From Streptomyces antibioticus (lineage in GTDB: Bacteria > Actinomycetota > Actinomycetes > Streptomycetales > Streptomycetaceae): a DNA stretch of 64,000 nucleotides. The first letter of the stretch is position 1. Each line of letters opens with the position of its first letter. Position numbers and translations under genes: made by a program. This document shows positions 24,517 through 33,185 of the stretch, piece after piece. The DNA is taken from assembly GCF_002019855.1 (NCBI RefSeq), contig NZ_CM007717.1:4112347-4176346 (forward strand), given 5' to 3'. The notes under the pieces were generated by a model. That model saw only the letters and a program-made list of their open reading frames with translations. It was not told the origin of the DNA and ran no database searches.

Positions 24517-25949
24517 ACAGGCTCGTCCGCCGGTTCCGGGTGCTGCCGATCAGGGCCCGGCTGTCGATGCTGGTCGCTGCCGCGGTGGCGTTCGCGGTGG
24601 CGGCGGTTTCGGTGACGTGCTGGTTCATCGTGCAGAAGCAGCTCTACGGTCAGGTCGAGGACGATCTGCGGAAGTCCGCGGCGATGGGCCAGCTCCAGGA
24701 CCAGGCGAACCAGGCGGTCGCCCACTGCACCCAGACCCCGCCGGACAACGTGTACCCGATCCGCGACAACTACCGTCAGGTGGTCCTGGAGGACGGCACG
24801 GCCTGTGTCATGGGCTTCTCCAACGGCCTGGTCAAGGTCACCCGCGCGGACCGGGACGTCGCGAAGAACGGCGACGACGGGCTGTTCCGCAACGGCACCA
24901 CGGCGGACGGCGAGTCCGTCCGGGTGCTCACCCTCCCCCTCACCGCCAACGCCCCCGGCCTGCCGCAGGCGGCCGTCATGATCGCCGCCCCCTTGAAGGC
25001 GACCCAGTCCACGCTCAACGACCTCGCCCTCATCCTGCTCCTCGTCTCCGGGATCGGCGTGCTCGGGGCCGGGGCCGCCGGGCTCGCCGTGGCGCGGGCC
25101 GGGCTGCGGCCCGTGGACAAGCTGACCGAGGCCGTCGAACACGTCGCCCGCACCGAGGACCTCGGCATCCGCATCCCCGTCGAGGAGGACTCGGACGACG
25201 AGATCGCCCGGCTCTCCCGCTCCTTCAACTCGATGACCGCCTCCCTCGCCAGCTCCCGCGAGCTTCAGCAGCAGCTCATCGCCGACGCCGGGCACGAACT
25301 GCGCACCCCGCTCACCTCGCTGCGCACCAACATCGAACTGCTCACCCGCAGCGAGGAGACCGGCCGCCCGATCCCGGAGGCCGACCGCAAGGCCCTGCTC
25401 GCGTCGGTGAAGGCGCAGATGACGGAGCTGGCGGCGCTGATCGGCGACCTCCAGGAACTGTCCCGCTCGGAGGGCCAGCGCGGCGAACGCGTCCAGGTGG
25501 TCTCCCTGGAGGACACCGTCGAGTCGGCGCTGCGCCGCGCCCGGCTGCGCGGCCCGGAACTGACCATCGACGCCGACGTCCAGCCCTGGTTCACCCGGGC
25601 GGAACCGGCCGCGCTGGAGCGCGCGGTGGTCAACATCCTCGACAACGCGGTGAAGTTCAGCCCCGAGGGCGGCACCATCGACGTACGGCTCGACGGCGGT
25701 GTCCTGACCGTCCGCGACCACGGCCCCGGCATCCCCGAGGACGAACTCCCGTACGTCTTCGACCGCTTCTGGCGCTCCCCCAGCGCCCGCGCCCTGCCGG
25801 GCTCCGGCCTCGGCCTGTCGATCGTGGCCCGCACGGTCCAGCAGGCGGGCGGCGAGGTCACCCTGGCCCGCGCCCCGGGCGGCGGCACGGTGGCGACCGT
25901 ACGGCTGCCGGGCGCACCGGTCCCGCCGCCGGAGACCCCGCAGCCGTGA
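24513..25949 (+). CDS. MprB-like sensor histidine kinase
   Basis: 478 aa. TM1 at about residues 17-40, an extracellular loop of about 130 residues, TM2 at about 170-195, HAMP, then HisKA with His261 (DAGHELRTPL) and HATPase_c (NILDNAVKFS, GPGIPEDELP, GSGLGLSIV). It phosphorylates the response regulator encoded just upstream. The extracellular loop contains two Cys (about 72 and 98) that could be redox-active or form a disulfide. A strong terminator follows the stop. Confidence 0.94.
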   Translation: MNRLVRRFRVLPIRARLSMLVAAAVAFAVAAVSVTCWFIVQKQLYGQVEDDLRKSAAMGQLQDQANQAVAHCTQTPPDNVYPIRDNYRQVVLEDGTACVMGFSNGLVKVTRADRDVAKNGDDGLFRNGTTADGESVRVLTLPLTANAPGLPQAAVMIAAPLKATQSTLNDLALILLLVSGIGVLGAGAAGLAVARAGLRPVDKLTEAVEHVARTEDLGIRIPVEEDSDDEIARLSRSFNSMTASLASSRELQQQLIADAGHELRTPLTSLRTNIELLTRSEETGRPIPEADRKALLASVKAQMTELAALIGDLQELSRSEGQRGERVQVVSLEDTVESALRRARLRGPELTIDADVQPWFTRAEPAALERAVVNILDNAVKFSPEGGTIDVRLDGGVLTVRDHGPGIPEDELPYVFDRFWRSPSARALPGSGLGLSIVARTVQQAGGEVTLARAPGGGTVATVRLPGAPVPPPETPQP

Positions 25950-25956
25950 ACGAAAA

Positions 25957-25987
25957 GAGGCGGCCGCGTCGATGACGCGGCCGCCTC
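25957..25987. terminator. Bidirectional terminator between kinase and 5'-nucleotidase genes
   Basis: Perfect 14-bp stem GAGGCGGCCGCGTC / GACGCGGCCGCCTC with a three-base loop, flanked by an A run on one side and CTT on the other. It serves two convergent genes. Confidence 0.92.
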
Positions 25988-26012
25988 CTTCGATTCCGTG
26001 GAGCGCTGTCGG

Positions 26013-27833
26013 CTACTGCACGATCGTGATCCGGTTGGCGACCGGCGGGGCGATCGGGGCGGATGCCGAGGAGCTGGCCAGCAGGTACTGCTCCAGGGCG
26101 GTCAGGTCGTCGCTGCCGACGAGGTCGTTGGTGCCCAGGCCCAGCGTGGTGAAGCCGTCACCGCCGCCCGCGAGGAAGCTGTTGGTCGCGACGCGGTAGG
26201 TGGCGGCCGGGTCGACGGCGACGCCGTTCAGCCGGATGGAGTCCGTGACGACCCGGTCGGCGCCGGACTTCGTCAGGTCGAGGGTGTACGTCAGGTTCGC
26301 CGACGGCTGGAGGATCTTCGGCGCGGTCGCGTTCGAGCCGCTCACCTGCTCCTTGAGCACCTGGACGAGCTGGGCGCCGGTGAAGTCCTGGAGGTTCACC
26401 GTGTTGGAGAACGGCTGCACGGTGAAGCCCTCGGCGTAGGTCACCACGCCGTCGCCCTCGGTGCCCTTGGCCGCGTAGGTGAGACCGGCCCGGACACCGC
26501 CCGGGTTCATCAGCGCGACGTCCGTCGTGGCGTCGAGCGTCTTGCCGTACCAGAGCTGGGCGTCCGCGATCAGGTCGCCCATCGGGGACTCGGTGCCCGT
26601 GTTGGGGACGTCACCGGAGATGTAGCCGATGGCGCGGTTGCCGATCGGGGCGGCCAGCGTGTTCCACTTGCTGATGAGCTGGGTCATGTCGGGCGCCTTG
26701 GCGACGGTCCGGGTGACCACGTGGTTCGCCGACTTCACCGCCGTACGCGCGATGTCGCCCGTGAGACGGTCGTAGGTCAGCGTGGTGTCCGTGTAGAGCC
26801 GGCCGAACGACGCGGCCGAGGTGACCGTGCGCGGCTTGCCCGACGGGTCGGCGATCGTGCACGCGTACGCCGCGTGCGTGTGACCGGTGACCAGCGCGTC
26901 GACCTTCGGCGTGATGTTCTTCGCGATGTCCACGATCGGACCGGAGATGCCGTCACCGGCGCCCGGCGAGTCGCAGTCGTAGTTGTACGACGACGACGCG
27001 GGCAGCCCGCCCTCGTGGATCAGCGCCACGATCGACTTCACGCCCTGGCGCTCCAGCACCTTGGCGTACTTGTTGATCGTCTCGACCTCGTCCTTGAACT
27101 TCAGGCCCTTGACGCCCTCGGCGGAGACGACGCCCGGGGTGTCCTCCAGCGTCACACCGATGAAGCCGATCTTGACGCCGTTCTTCTTCCACACCCAGTA
27201 CGGGCTGAGGATCGGCTTGCCGGTCTTCTCGTTCTGGACGTTGGCCGCCAGGTAGGGGAAGTCGGCGCCCTTGAACTTCTTGTCCGTGTAGCAGCCGTCG
27301 GTCGGGTGGCAGCCGCCGCGCTGGAGCCGGGACAGTTCCTTGGCGCCCTCGTCGAACTCGTGGTTGCCGACGGACGTGACGTCCAGGTCCAGCTTGTTGA
27401 GCGCCTCGATGGTGGGCTCGTCGTGGAAGAGGCCCGAGATCAGCGGGGAGGCGCCGACCATGTCACCGCCGGCCGCGGTGATCGAGTACGCCTTGCCCTT
27501 GCGCGCCTCGCGCAGATGCGTCGCGAGGTACTCCACACCGCCCGCGTCGATCGTCTTCGTGGTGCCGTCCGCCTGGACCTCGGTGACCCGGCCGGAGGAA
27601 CCGGACGGCGGCTCCAGGTTGCCGTGCAGATCGTTGAACGACAGGAGCTGCACGTCCTGGTAACGGCTCGGCAGATGCTTGCCGTGCTTGTGGTCCTTGG
27701 AGTGCTTGGACTCATGGGCGTCCGCCGGGAGAGCGGCCGCCATCGCACCGGCGGTGGCGAGAACCGCGGCGGCCGCGACAAGACGGTACGTACGACGTCT
27801 GCCGCTCGGATGCGGCTGGGCAGTGGCTGGCAT
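26013..27833 (-). CDS. Secreted 5'-nucleotidase / 2',3'-cyclic phosphodiesterase
   Basis: 606 aa. Signal peptide (basic start, hydrophobic core VAAAAVLATAGAMAAAL, cleavage near ADA-HE), then a His/Lys-rich stretch (HESKHSKDHKHGKH). The calcineurin-like metallophosphatase domain has NDLHGN, GGDMVGAS, GNHEFDEG, LIHEGG and GHTHAAY metal motifs; the C-terminal substrate-binding domain contains ALMNPGGVRAGL. It releases phosphate from extracellular nucleotides. In S. coelicolor the equivalent enzyme is under PhoP control; no convincing PHO box was found here. Confidence 0.93.
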   Translation of the reverse strand: MPATAQPHPSGRRRTYRLVAAAAVLATAGAMAAALPADAHESKHSKDHKHGKHLPSRYQDVQLLSFNDLHGNLEPPSGSSGRVTEVQADGTTKTIDAGGVEYLATHLREARKGKAYSITAAGGDMVGASPLISGLFHDEPTIEALNKLDLDVTSVGNHEFDEGAKELSRLQRGGCHPTDGCYTDKKFKGADFPYLAANVQNEKTGKPILSPYWVWKKNGVKIGFIGVTLEDTPGVVSAEGVKGLKFKDEVETINKYAKVLERQGVKSIVALIHEGGLPASSSYNYDCDSPGAGDGISGPIVDIAKNITPKVDALVTGHTHAAYACTIADPSGKPRTVTSAASFGRLYTDTTLTYDRLTGDIARTAVKSANHVVTRTVAKAPDMTQLISKWNTLAAPIGNRAIGYISGDVPNTGTESPMGDLIADAQLWYGKTLDATTDVALMNPGGVRAGLTYAAKGTEGDGVVTYAEGFTVQPFSNTVNLQDFTGAQLVQVLKEQVSGSNATAPKILQPSANLTYTLDLTKSGADRVVTDSIRLNGVAVDPAATYRVATNSFLAGGGDGFTTLGLGTNDLVGSDDLTALEQYLLASSSASAPIAPPVANRITIVQ

Positions 27834-27861
27834 GCGCTCCCCTGTGATGTCCGGGTCTTCG

Positions 27862-27912
27862 GTGTCCGGTGTCTTTGTGTCCGGTGTGGCGTCCGGCTGT
27901 GCGGTGTCCGCG
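27862..27912. repeat. Degenerate GTGTCCGGTGT repeats in the 5'-nucleotidase leader
   Basis: GTGTCCGGTGT occurs at 27862-27872 and 27877-27887 (15-bp period), followed by shorter variants GTCCGGCTGT and GTGTCCGCGT. They lie between the gene start and its probable promoter. Confidence 0.7.
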
Positions 27913-28118
27913 TCGCCCGGGCCGGCGTCGCGGTCCCCGTGAGGCGGGTGAGGTATCGGACCCGCCCGGCGCAGCCTAGAGTCAACGCGCGTAGCGCGAC
28001 AGGGGGTTCTTGGTTACATCCTGGTTTCCCTTTGCCCTTCCCTTGCCCTCCGCCTTGCGTTTGCGCTGCTCCTTCCGCATGCCGCCACTTTGCGTCGCCC
28101 GCCCTTTACCCTCGTCCC

Positions 28119-29045
28119 ATGAGCAGCGACGACATCGCACCGGCCCACGGCTCCCGATCCATCGAGACCTACTCCTCGCTCTCTCCCGAACAGACCGAGG
28201 CCGTCCTCGAACTGCTCGCGGAGGCCGCCCGGACCGACGGCCGGCAGGCGGTGTCCGAGCAGGGCCGTCTGCAACTGCGCGGCGGTCCCCGCGACGGCGT
28301 CTCCCATCTGCTGCTGACCGTCGGCGGCGAACTCGTCGGCTACGCCCAACTGGAGGACGCCGACCCGGTCGAGGCGCCCGCCGCCGAACTCGTCGTCCAC
28401 CCCGCGCACCGGGGTCACGGCCACGGCCGGGCCCTCGGCTCCGCGCTGCTCGCCGTCTCCGGCAAGCGGCTGCGGGTGTGGGCCCACGGCGGGCACTCCG
28501 CCGCCCGGCATCTCGCCCAGGTCCTCGGGCTCACCCTGTTCCGCGAACTGCGCCAGATGCGGCGGCCGTTGACCGACCTCGACCTGCCCGACCCGGTGCT
28601 GCCCGACGGAGTCACCGTCCGCGCCTTCGTGCCCGGCCGGGACGACGCCGCCTGGCTCGCCGTCAACTCCGCCGCCTTCGCCCACCACCCCGAACAGGGC
28701 TCCCTCTCCCAGCGCGACCTCGACGACCGCAAGGCCGAGCCGTGGTTCGACCCCGCCGGCTTCTTCCTCGCCCTGCGCGGCGACCAGCTCGTCGGCTTCC
28801 ACTGGACCAAGGTCCACGCCGAGGAACAGCTCGGCGAGGTCTACGTCCTCGGCGTCGCCCCCGGCGCCCAGGGCGGCGGCCTCGGCAAGTCCCTCACCAC
28901 GATCGGCCTGCGCCATCTCGCGGCCCAGGGCCTGCCGACCGCGATGCTCTACGTCGACGCCGACAACAAGGCCGCGGTCTCGGTCTACGAGCGCCTGGGT
29001 TTCGTCACCCACGAGACGGACCTGATGTACCGCACGGAGACGTGA
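28119..29045 (+). CDS. mshD: Mycothiol synthase MshD
   Basis: 308 aa with two GNAT domains. The N-terminal one has AAELVVHPAHRGHGHGRALG, the C-terminal one VYVLGVAPGAQGGGLGKSLT as acetyl-CoA loops; the middle segment AFAHHPEQGS with Trp-Phe-Asp-Pro-Gly-like WFDPAGFF is typical of MshD. It adds the acetyl group to Cys-GlcN-Ins, the last step of mycothiol synthesis in the cytoplasm. Monocistronic, divergent from the 5'-nucleotidase. Confidence 0.95.
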   Translation: MSSDDIAPAHGSRSIETYSSLSPEQTEAVLELLAEAARTDGRQAVSEQGRLQLRGGPRDGVSHLLLTVGGELVGYAQLEDADPVEAPAAELVVHPAHRGHGHGRALGSALLAVSGKRLRVWAHGGHSAARHLAQVLGLTLFRELRQMRRPLTDLDLPDPVLPDGVTVRAFVPGRDDAAWLAVNSAAFAHHPEQGSLSQRDLDDRKAEPWFDPAGFFLALRGDQLVGFHWTKVHAEEQLGEVYVLGVAPGAQGGGLGKSLTTIGLRHLAAQGLPTAMLYVDADNKAAVSVYERLGFVTHETDLMYRTET

Positions 29046-29052
29046 CGGCGGT

Positions 29053-29703
29053 TCAGCCGGTCCGGACGGGTATCGGGCGACGGCGGACGAGGGGCTCCGG
29101 GGTCCACAGGGCGCAGGCCACGAGGGCCGCGCACAGGACCACCGCCCATCTGATCTGGGCCGCCTGCCACCAGGGGTCGTCCGGTGCGGCCAGCAGGCCC
29201 CAGCGGTCGGGCACGACCGTCACCAGCAGCGCGACGGCGGTCAGCCAGGCCGCCGTGCTCCGGCCCACCTCCGCCCGGTCGGTGAAGCGGACGGCGACCG
29301 TGGCGAGCGCGAGCGCGGCGACGGCCGTACCCGCCGCCTGGAGCGTGACCGGCGCCGTCGGGGGGCGGGTCGCGGCGGGCAGCAGGAGAAGGACCGCCGT
29401 CCACCAGAGCGCGGCGAGCGGGGCGACGAAGGCCAGCCGCAGGACCGTGCGGACCGCACGGCCGACCGGGGTCCCGGTGCTGGTGTTGCGGGCCGGGTCG
29501 TCGAGCACGAAGGCCAGCCCGAACGCTCCGACCAGCGCGGTCATCCGCAGGACGAACAGGCCCAGCCCGGCGCCCGGTTCGCCGTCCGGGATCCGCGTGC
29601 TGCCCGCGAGCAGCAGTCCCGCCGCCCCGGCCGCCGCGAGCACCCTCCAGGGCACGGTCCGCCACACGGCCGGCAGCAGGGGCCGGAGCAGAGCGACTTC
29701 CAC
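29053..29703 (-). CDS. Polytopic membrane protein of an ABC export locus
   Basis: 216 aa from GTG 29703, 11 bases after the stop of the permease gene; an upstream overlapping GTG frame is also possible. About five hydrophobic helices, no known motif. Position after the ATPase and permease genes suggests a further membrane subunit of the same exporter. Confidence 0.75.
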   Translation of the reverse strand: MEVALLRPLLPAVWRTVPWRVLAAAGAAGLLLAGSTRIPDGEPGAGLGLFVLRMTALVGAFGLAFVLDDPARNTSTGTPVGRAVRTVLRLAFVAPLAALWWTAVLLLLPAATRPPTAPVTLQAAGTAVAALALATVAVRFTDRAEVGRSTAAWLTAVALLVTVVPDRWGLLAAPDDPWWQAAQIRWAVVLCAALVACALWTPEPLVRRRPIPVRTG

Positions 29704-29714
29704 AAGCTTGCTCT

Positions 29715-31271
29715 CTACTCCTCGCACGTCTCCACCCCCTTCGGCACCTCGACGCCCAGCACCTTCGCGACCTGGGCCGTCGTCGTCCGCCTGGCCGTCA
29801 GTTCCTCCCAGTGGGCCTTGACCCGAGCCGTCATCTCGGCGCGGGGCTCCCTCAGCATGTCCCGGACGACCTCGGTCTGGTGGGCCGTCATGCTCAGTCC
29901 GTTCGTCGGGGCAAGGACGAGGCCCGAGCCGCTGACGCTGTCGTCCAGCCGCACATGCTGGAAGGTGTCCAGCGGGTCCCGCTCGGTGCCCAGGACCAGC
30001 CACATGACCACGACCGCGCGGCCGTCGCACCCCTCGTCGAGGGTCATGTCCTCCCTGCCGGTGACCAGGACCGAGGCGGCGCCGACCGCGAACTCGGGGA
30101 CGCGGTTGCCGCCCCAGCGGGTGCCGACCGTCACCTGGCCGGGGGTGGAGGAGGGCCACAGGGCGCCGCCGCCCGACTCACCGTCGGTGGCGTAGACCCG
30201 CTGCCGGATCGTGAGCCCGGCCCGCGCGGCCGAACCGCCAGCGGCGGACTGGAGCCGGTCGACCACCCCGGCCCATTCGGACCGCACGACCTCCCACTCG
30301 GGGAAGGAGCAGTACCGCGACCTGCCGTACATGGTGCACGACTGGGCCTTCTCGGGCTTCTCGGAGGCCGCCTTCCGGGCCGCGTCCAGGGCCGCCGTGC
30401 CGCGCGGGAGCTGGCCGATCGCACCGGCCGCGGTGACCACGAGGGCGAGAACGGTCGCCGCCCTGACGGCCCGGGTGCGGCCGCCCCCGGCGAGCAGCAG
30501 CACCGCGCAGGTCAGCAGGGCGCACAGGCCCGCCATGTACAGCGCGTGCCAGCCGGCCGGGCGTCCGATCAGGTCGGAGGGGATCGGGGCGCCGCTCGTG
30601 TCCGGGCTGAGGACGACCGGGGAGAGCCAGCCCGACCAGCCACCGCCGTCCGCGATCACCGAGGCGAGCATGAAGGCCAGGTACGCGCCGATCGAGAACA
30701 GTACGGGCCCGAGCCTCGTGGGCAGCACCCGGGCCAGCAGCACGCCGAGGGCCCCGGCCAGCAGCACCGCGAGCGGGCCGACCGCCAGTTCGCCGACGGA
30801 GCCGTGACCGATCGCGCCGGGCTTGAGGGCCTCCCAGACGTACTCGGCGACGACGAAGAGCGCGGTGAGCGCCGCGAAGGGGACCGCGGAGAGCACATGG
30901 GCCAGGGACCGGCGCCAGGGCTCCATCGGCAGGACGCCGAACTGCTGGACCGTACCGCCCTTGCGCGAGCGCAGCGCCGCCGCGTTGGTGCAGATGAAGA
31001 CGGACAGGGCGACCAACAGCGGGAGCGTCTGGGTGCGGCGGTCGACGGTGTTCAGCACCGGATAGGCGTCCATCCCGTCCGTGGGCACCAGCCGGGTGAT
31101 GACGATCAGGGCGTAGAGCGCGAAGACCAGCGGTACGGCTGCCTGGAGGAGCAGTTCCCGGGCCTCGAAGCGGGCGAGGGCGAGGACGGCTCCCGTCCGG
31201 CGCGGATCACGCGCGGCACCGGCCGGGGTGGGCGGCGGGGCGGTGTGCGGGGTGGTCGTGGTGCTGCTCAT
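29715..31271 (-). CDS. ABC transporter permease
   Basis: 518 aa. Six to seven TM helices in the first 320 residues and then a hydrophilic region of about 170 residues with six or more Cys (for example CTMYGRSRYC), probably extracellular and disulfide-bonded. ABC-2-type organisation. Its ATG overlaps the ATPase stop (ATGA), so the two are coupled. Substrate unknown. Confidence 0.85.
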   Translation of the reverse strand: MSSTTTTPHTAPPPTPAGAARDPRRTGAVLALARFEARELLLQAAVPLVFALYALIVITRLVPTDGMDAYPVLNTVDRRTQTLPLLVALSVFICTNAAALRSRKGGTVQQFGVLPMEPWRRSLAHVLSAVPFAALTALFVVAEYVWEALKPGAIGHGSVGELAVGPLAVLLAGALGVLLARVLPTRLGPVLFSIGAYLAFMLASVIADGGGWSGWLSPVVLSPDTSGAPIPSDLIGRPAGWHALYMAGLCALLTCAVLLLAGGGRTRAVRAATVLALVVTAAGAIGQLPRGTAALDAARKAASEKPEKAQSCTMYGRSRYCSFPEWEVVRSEWAGVVDRLQSAAGGSAARAGLTIRQRVYATDGESGGGALWPSSTPGQVTVGTRWGGNRVPEFAVGAASVLVTGREDMTLDEGCDGRAVVVMWLVLGTERDPLDTFQHVRLDDSVSGSGLVLAPTNGLSMTAHQTEVVRDMLREPRAEMTARVKAHWEELTARRTTTAQVAKVLGVEVPKGVETCEE

Positions 31272-32149
31272 GCCGTCACCTCCGCGGACTCGCCTTCGAG
31301 GGCGAGCAGATAGCCGTCCTCCAGGGTGGGTTCGAGGAAGTCCGCGCCGGACGGCGGTGCGCCGATGTTGCGGAAGGTGCCGACGCCGGTGCGCCAGCCG
31401 GCCAGGGCGCCCGGGTCGCGCTCCGCGCTGCTCCACACCCGGCCGGCCGCGCGGGCGGTCAGCTCGGCGGGGGTGCCCTCGAAGCGGACCCGGCCGCCGG
31501 CCAGGACCACGACACGGTGGCAGAGCATCGCCACGTCCTCCGTCTGGTGGGTGGACAGCAGGACCGTGCGCCCCTCGCCGGCCTGGGCGATCAACTCGCG
31601 GAACCGCATGCGCTGTTCGGGGTCGAGGCCGACGGTCGGTTCGTCCAGCACGAGGAAGCCGGGGTCGCCGACGAGCGCGGCGGCCAGGGCGACGCGCTGC
31701 CGCATCCCGCCGGACAGATGCTTGAGGCGTCGGCCGCGCACGTCCGAGAGGTTCACCGCGTCCAGCACCCGCCGCACCTCGCCGTACCGGGCGGTGCGGT
31801 CGGTCAGCTCCTTGAGGATCGCCACGTACTCGACGAACTCGAAGGCCGTGAAGTCCTGGTGGAATCCGGGGGTCTGGGGCAGATAGCCGAGCGTGCGGCG
31901 CAGCTCCAGCCGGCCGGCGGACGTGCGCGGGTCATGGCCGAAGACGGTGAAACTGCCGCCGTCCGGAGGCACGGCCGTGGCCAGCACCCGCAACAGGGTC
32001 GTCTTCCCGGCGCCGTTGGGGCCCAGCAGTCCGGTCACGCCCCGGGACAGCCGCAGCGAGACCCCGTCGAGGGCGCGGGTGCCTCCGTAGCGCAGGGAGA
32101 GACCGGTGGCCGTCAGGGTCGCCGGGGCGGCGGGGGACGCGGAGGTCAT
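31268..32149 (-). CDS. ABC transporter ATP-binding protein
   Basis: 293 aa. Walker A GPNGAGKTT (about residues 43-51), Q-loop YLPQTPGF, signature LSGGMRQRV, Walker B FLVLDEPTVGLD, H-loop STHQ. DrrA/BcrA-type exporter ATPase with a C-terminal extension. It follows the anti-sigma gene by 77 bp and is coupled to the permease gene; the sigma/anti-sigma pair probably controls this exporter. Confidence 0.92.
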   Translation of the reverse strand: MTSASPAAPATLTATGLSLRYGGTRALDGVSLRLSRGVTGLLGPNGAGKTTLLRVLATAVPPDGGSFTVFGHDPRTSAGRLELRRTLGYLPQTPGFHQDFTAFEFVEYVAILKELTDRTARYGEVRRVLDAVNLSDVRGRRLKHLSGGMRQRVALAAALVGDPGFLVLDEPTVGLDPEQRMRFRELIAQAGEGRTVLLSTHQTEDVAMLCHRVVVLAGGRVRFEGTPAELTARAAGRVWSSAERDPGALAGWRTGVGTFRNIGAPPSGADFLEPTLEDGYLLALEGESAEVTA

Positions 32150-32186
32150 ACGAGGGCTCCTGGGAGTCGAGTCCGGTCGAGGGACG

Positions 32187-32224
32187 GGCTGTCGGAGAGG
32201 GGTGGGGCTGTCGGAGAGGGGTGG
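32187..32224. repeat. Perfect tandem duplication of a 19-mer
   Basis: GGCTGTCGGAGAGGGGTGG at 32187-32205 and again at 32206-32224, directly after the anti-sigma gene stop. Confidence 0.95.
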
Positions 32225-32226
32225 TG

Positions 32227-33066
32227 TCATCCCGCGCCTCCGCCCTGGAAGCCGCCGAGCGGGCGGGAGTCGAAGCGGTCCCTGCCCAGGTAGAGCAGCA
32301 GGGCGGCGAGGACGGCGACGAACGCGGCGCTCGACTGTCCGGCCGCGGTGAAGGGGACGAGCGTCTCGTCGGGCGAGCGTTCGTGCGCCACGCCCAGCAG
32401 CGTCAGCCAGGCGCCGCCGACCAGCGCCGGGGCCAGGACCGGGCCCAGCCGGGCGCTCAGCGCGAGGCCCGTGGCCGTGAGGGCGAGGGCGGGCAGCAGC
32501 CAGGACAGGGCCAGCAGGCCGTACCCCGGCAGGGCGAGCGTCGCCAGGCCGTTCAGCACGAGACCGGTGCCGAGCACCGCGACCGTGCGGATCATCAGCA
32601 GCCGGAAGCCGTGCAGCGGGGCGACCACCGCCATCTCGAACGTCGGGTCCAGGGCACGGCCGTAGGACAGGGCGACGCCGACCAGCGGGAGCAGCGGGGC
32701 CAGCGCGAGGAACAGCGCGGGCTGGTCCACCACCCGGACCGCGAGCACGGTGCTGACCAGCAGGAGCAGCACCGCCAGCAGCCAGGAGCGGCGCAGCACC
32801 GGAGTAGCCGTCAGCAGCCGGGCGGTGTGGTCGGACACGCCGAACCGCACCAGCAGCCGCTCGGACAGGCTCGGCCGGGGCGCGTCCAGCTCGGCGTCCA
32901 GCCGCTCCCAGCCGGTGTCCAGCGCGACCGGGTCGGCGCTCTCCGCGAGCCGGGCCCGGCAGCACGCGCACTGGGCGAGATGGGTGTCGGCGGACCACAG
33001 CAGGGGCGGCGTCAACGCGCCGTGCGCGTAGGCGCGCAGGTCCTCTTCGGCCACGTGCCACGTCAT
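32227..33066 (-). CDS. Zinc-finger anti-sigma factor fused to a six-TM membrane domain
   Basis: 279 aa. The N-terminal ZAS-type motif H-x3-C-x2-C (HLAQCACC at about residues 29-36) marks zf-HC2 anti-sigma factors. It is followed by about six TM helices (residues 90-265), many more than the single helix usual in RsrA/RseA-type proteins. It would hold the adjacent ECF sigma factor at the membrane. The ATG overlaps the stop of a 40-aa micro-ORF. Confidence 0.85.
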   Translation of the reverse strand: MTWHVAEEDLRAYAHGALTPPLLWSADTHLAQCACCRARLAESADPVALDTGWERLDAELDAPRPSLSERLLVRFGVSDHTARLLTATPVLRRSWLLAVLLLLVSTVLAVRVVDQPALFLALAPLLPLVGVALSYGRALDPTFEMAVVAPLHGFRLLMIRTVAVLGTGLVLNGLATLALPGYGLLALSWLLPALALTATGLALSARLGPVLAPALVGGAWLTLLGVAHERSPDETLVPFTAAGQSSAAFVAVLAALLLYLGRDRFDSRPLGGFQGGGAG

Positions 33067-33185
33067 GCCAGTGCCTCCTTCGGCTTCGACCGCTCGGCGC
33101 CCGCGCCCCCACGCGGGGTCGTTCCGTCCTCCCGGCGCCCCGGGGCGCCCTCGCTCCGGCCGCCCGGTCTCGCGTACCGCCTCAT
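33063..33185 (-). CDS. 40-aa micro-ORF coupled between sigma and anti-sigma genes
   Basis: The ATG at 33185 overlaps the sigma-gene stop as ATGA, and its own stop overlaps the anti-sigma ATG as ATGA. The peptide starts MRRYARPGGRSEGAPGRRED and ends KPKEALA; it is basic and Gly-rich, without hydrophobic segment. RBS GGAGGC precedes both starts at equal spacing: the sequence GGAGGC-CTGGCATGA occurs at both junctions with one difference. It may be a translational relay and not a functional protein. Confidence 0.45.
   Translation of the reverse strand: MRRYARPGGRSEGAPGRREDGTTPRGGAGAERSKPKEALA

Noticed and set aside
27925..27960. PHO box before the 5'-nucleotidase gene
   Set aside because: CTCACC-type units on the reverse strand are nine, not eleven, bases apart.
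25998..29045. A forward frame of over 1000 codons running antisense to the 5'-nucleotidase and into mshD
   Set aside because: Open only because of high GC; the reverse strand codes a complete metallophosphatase and mshD has its own start at 28119.
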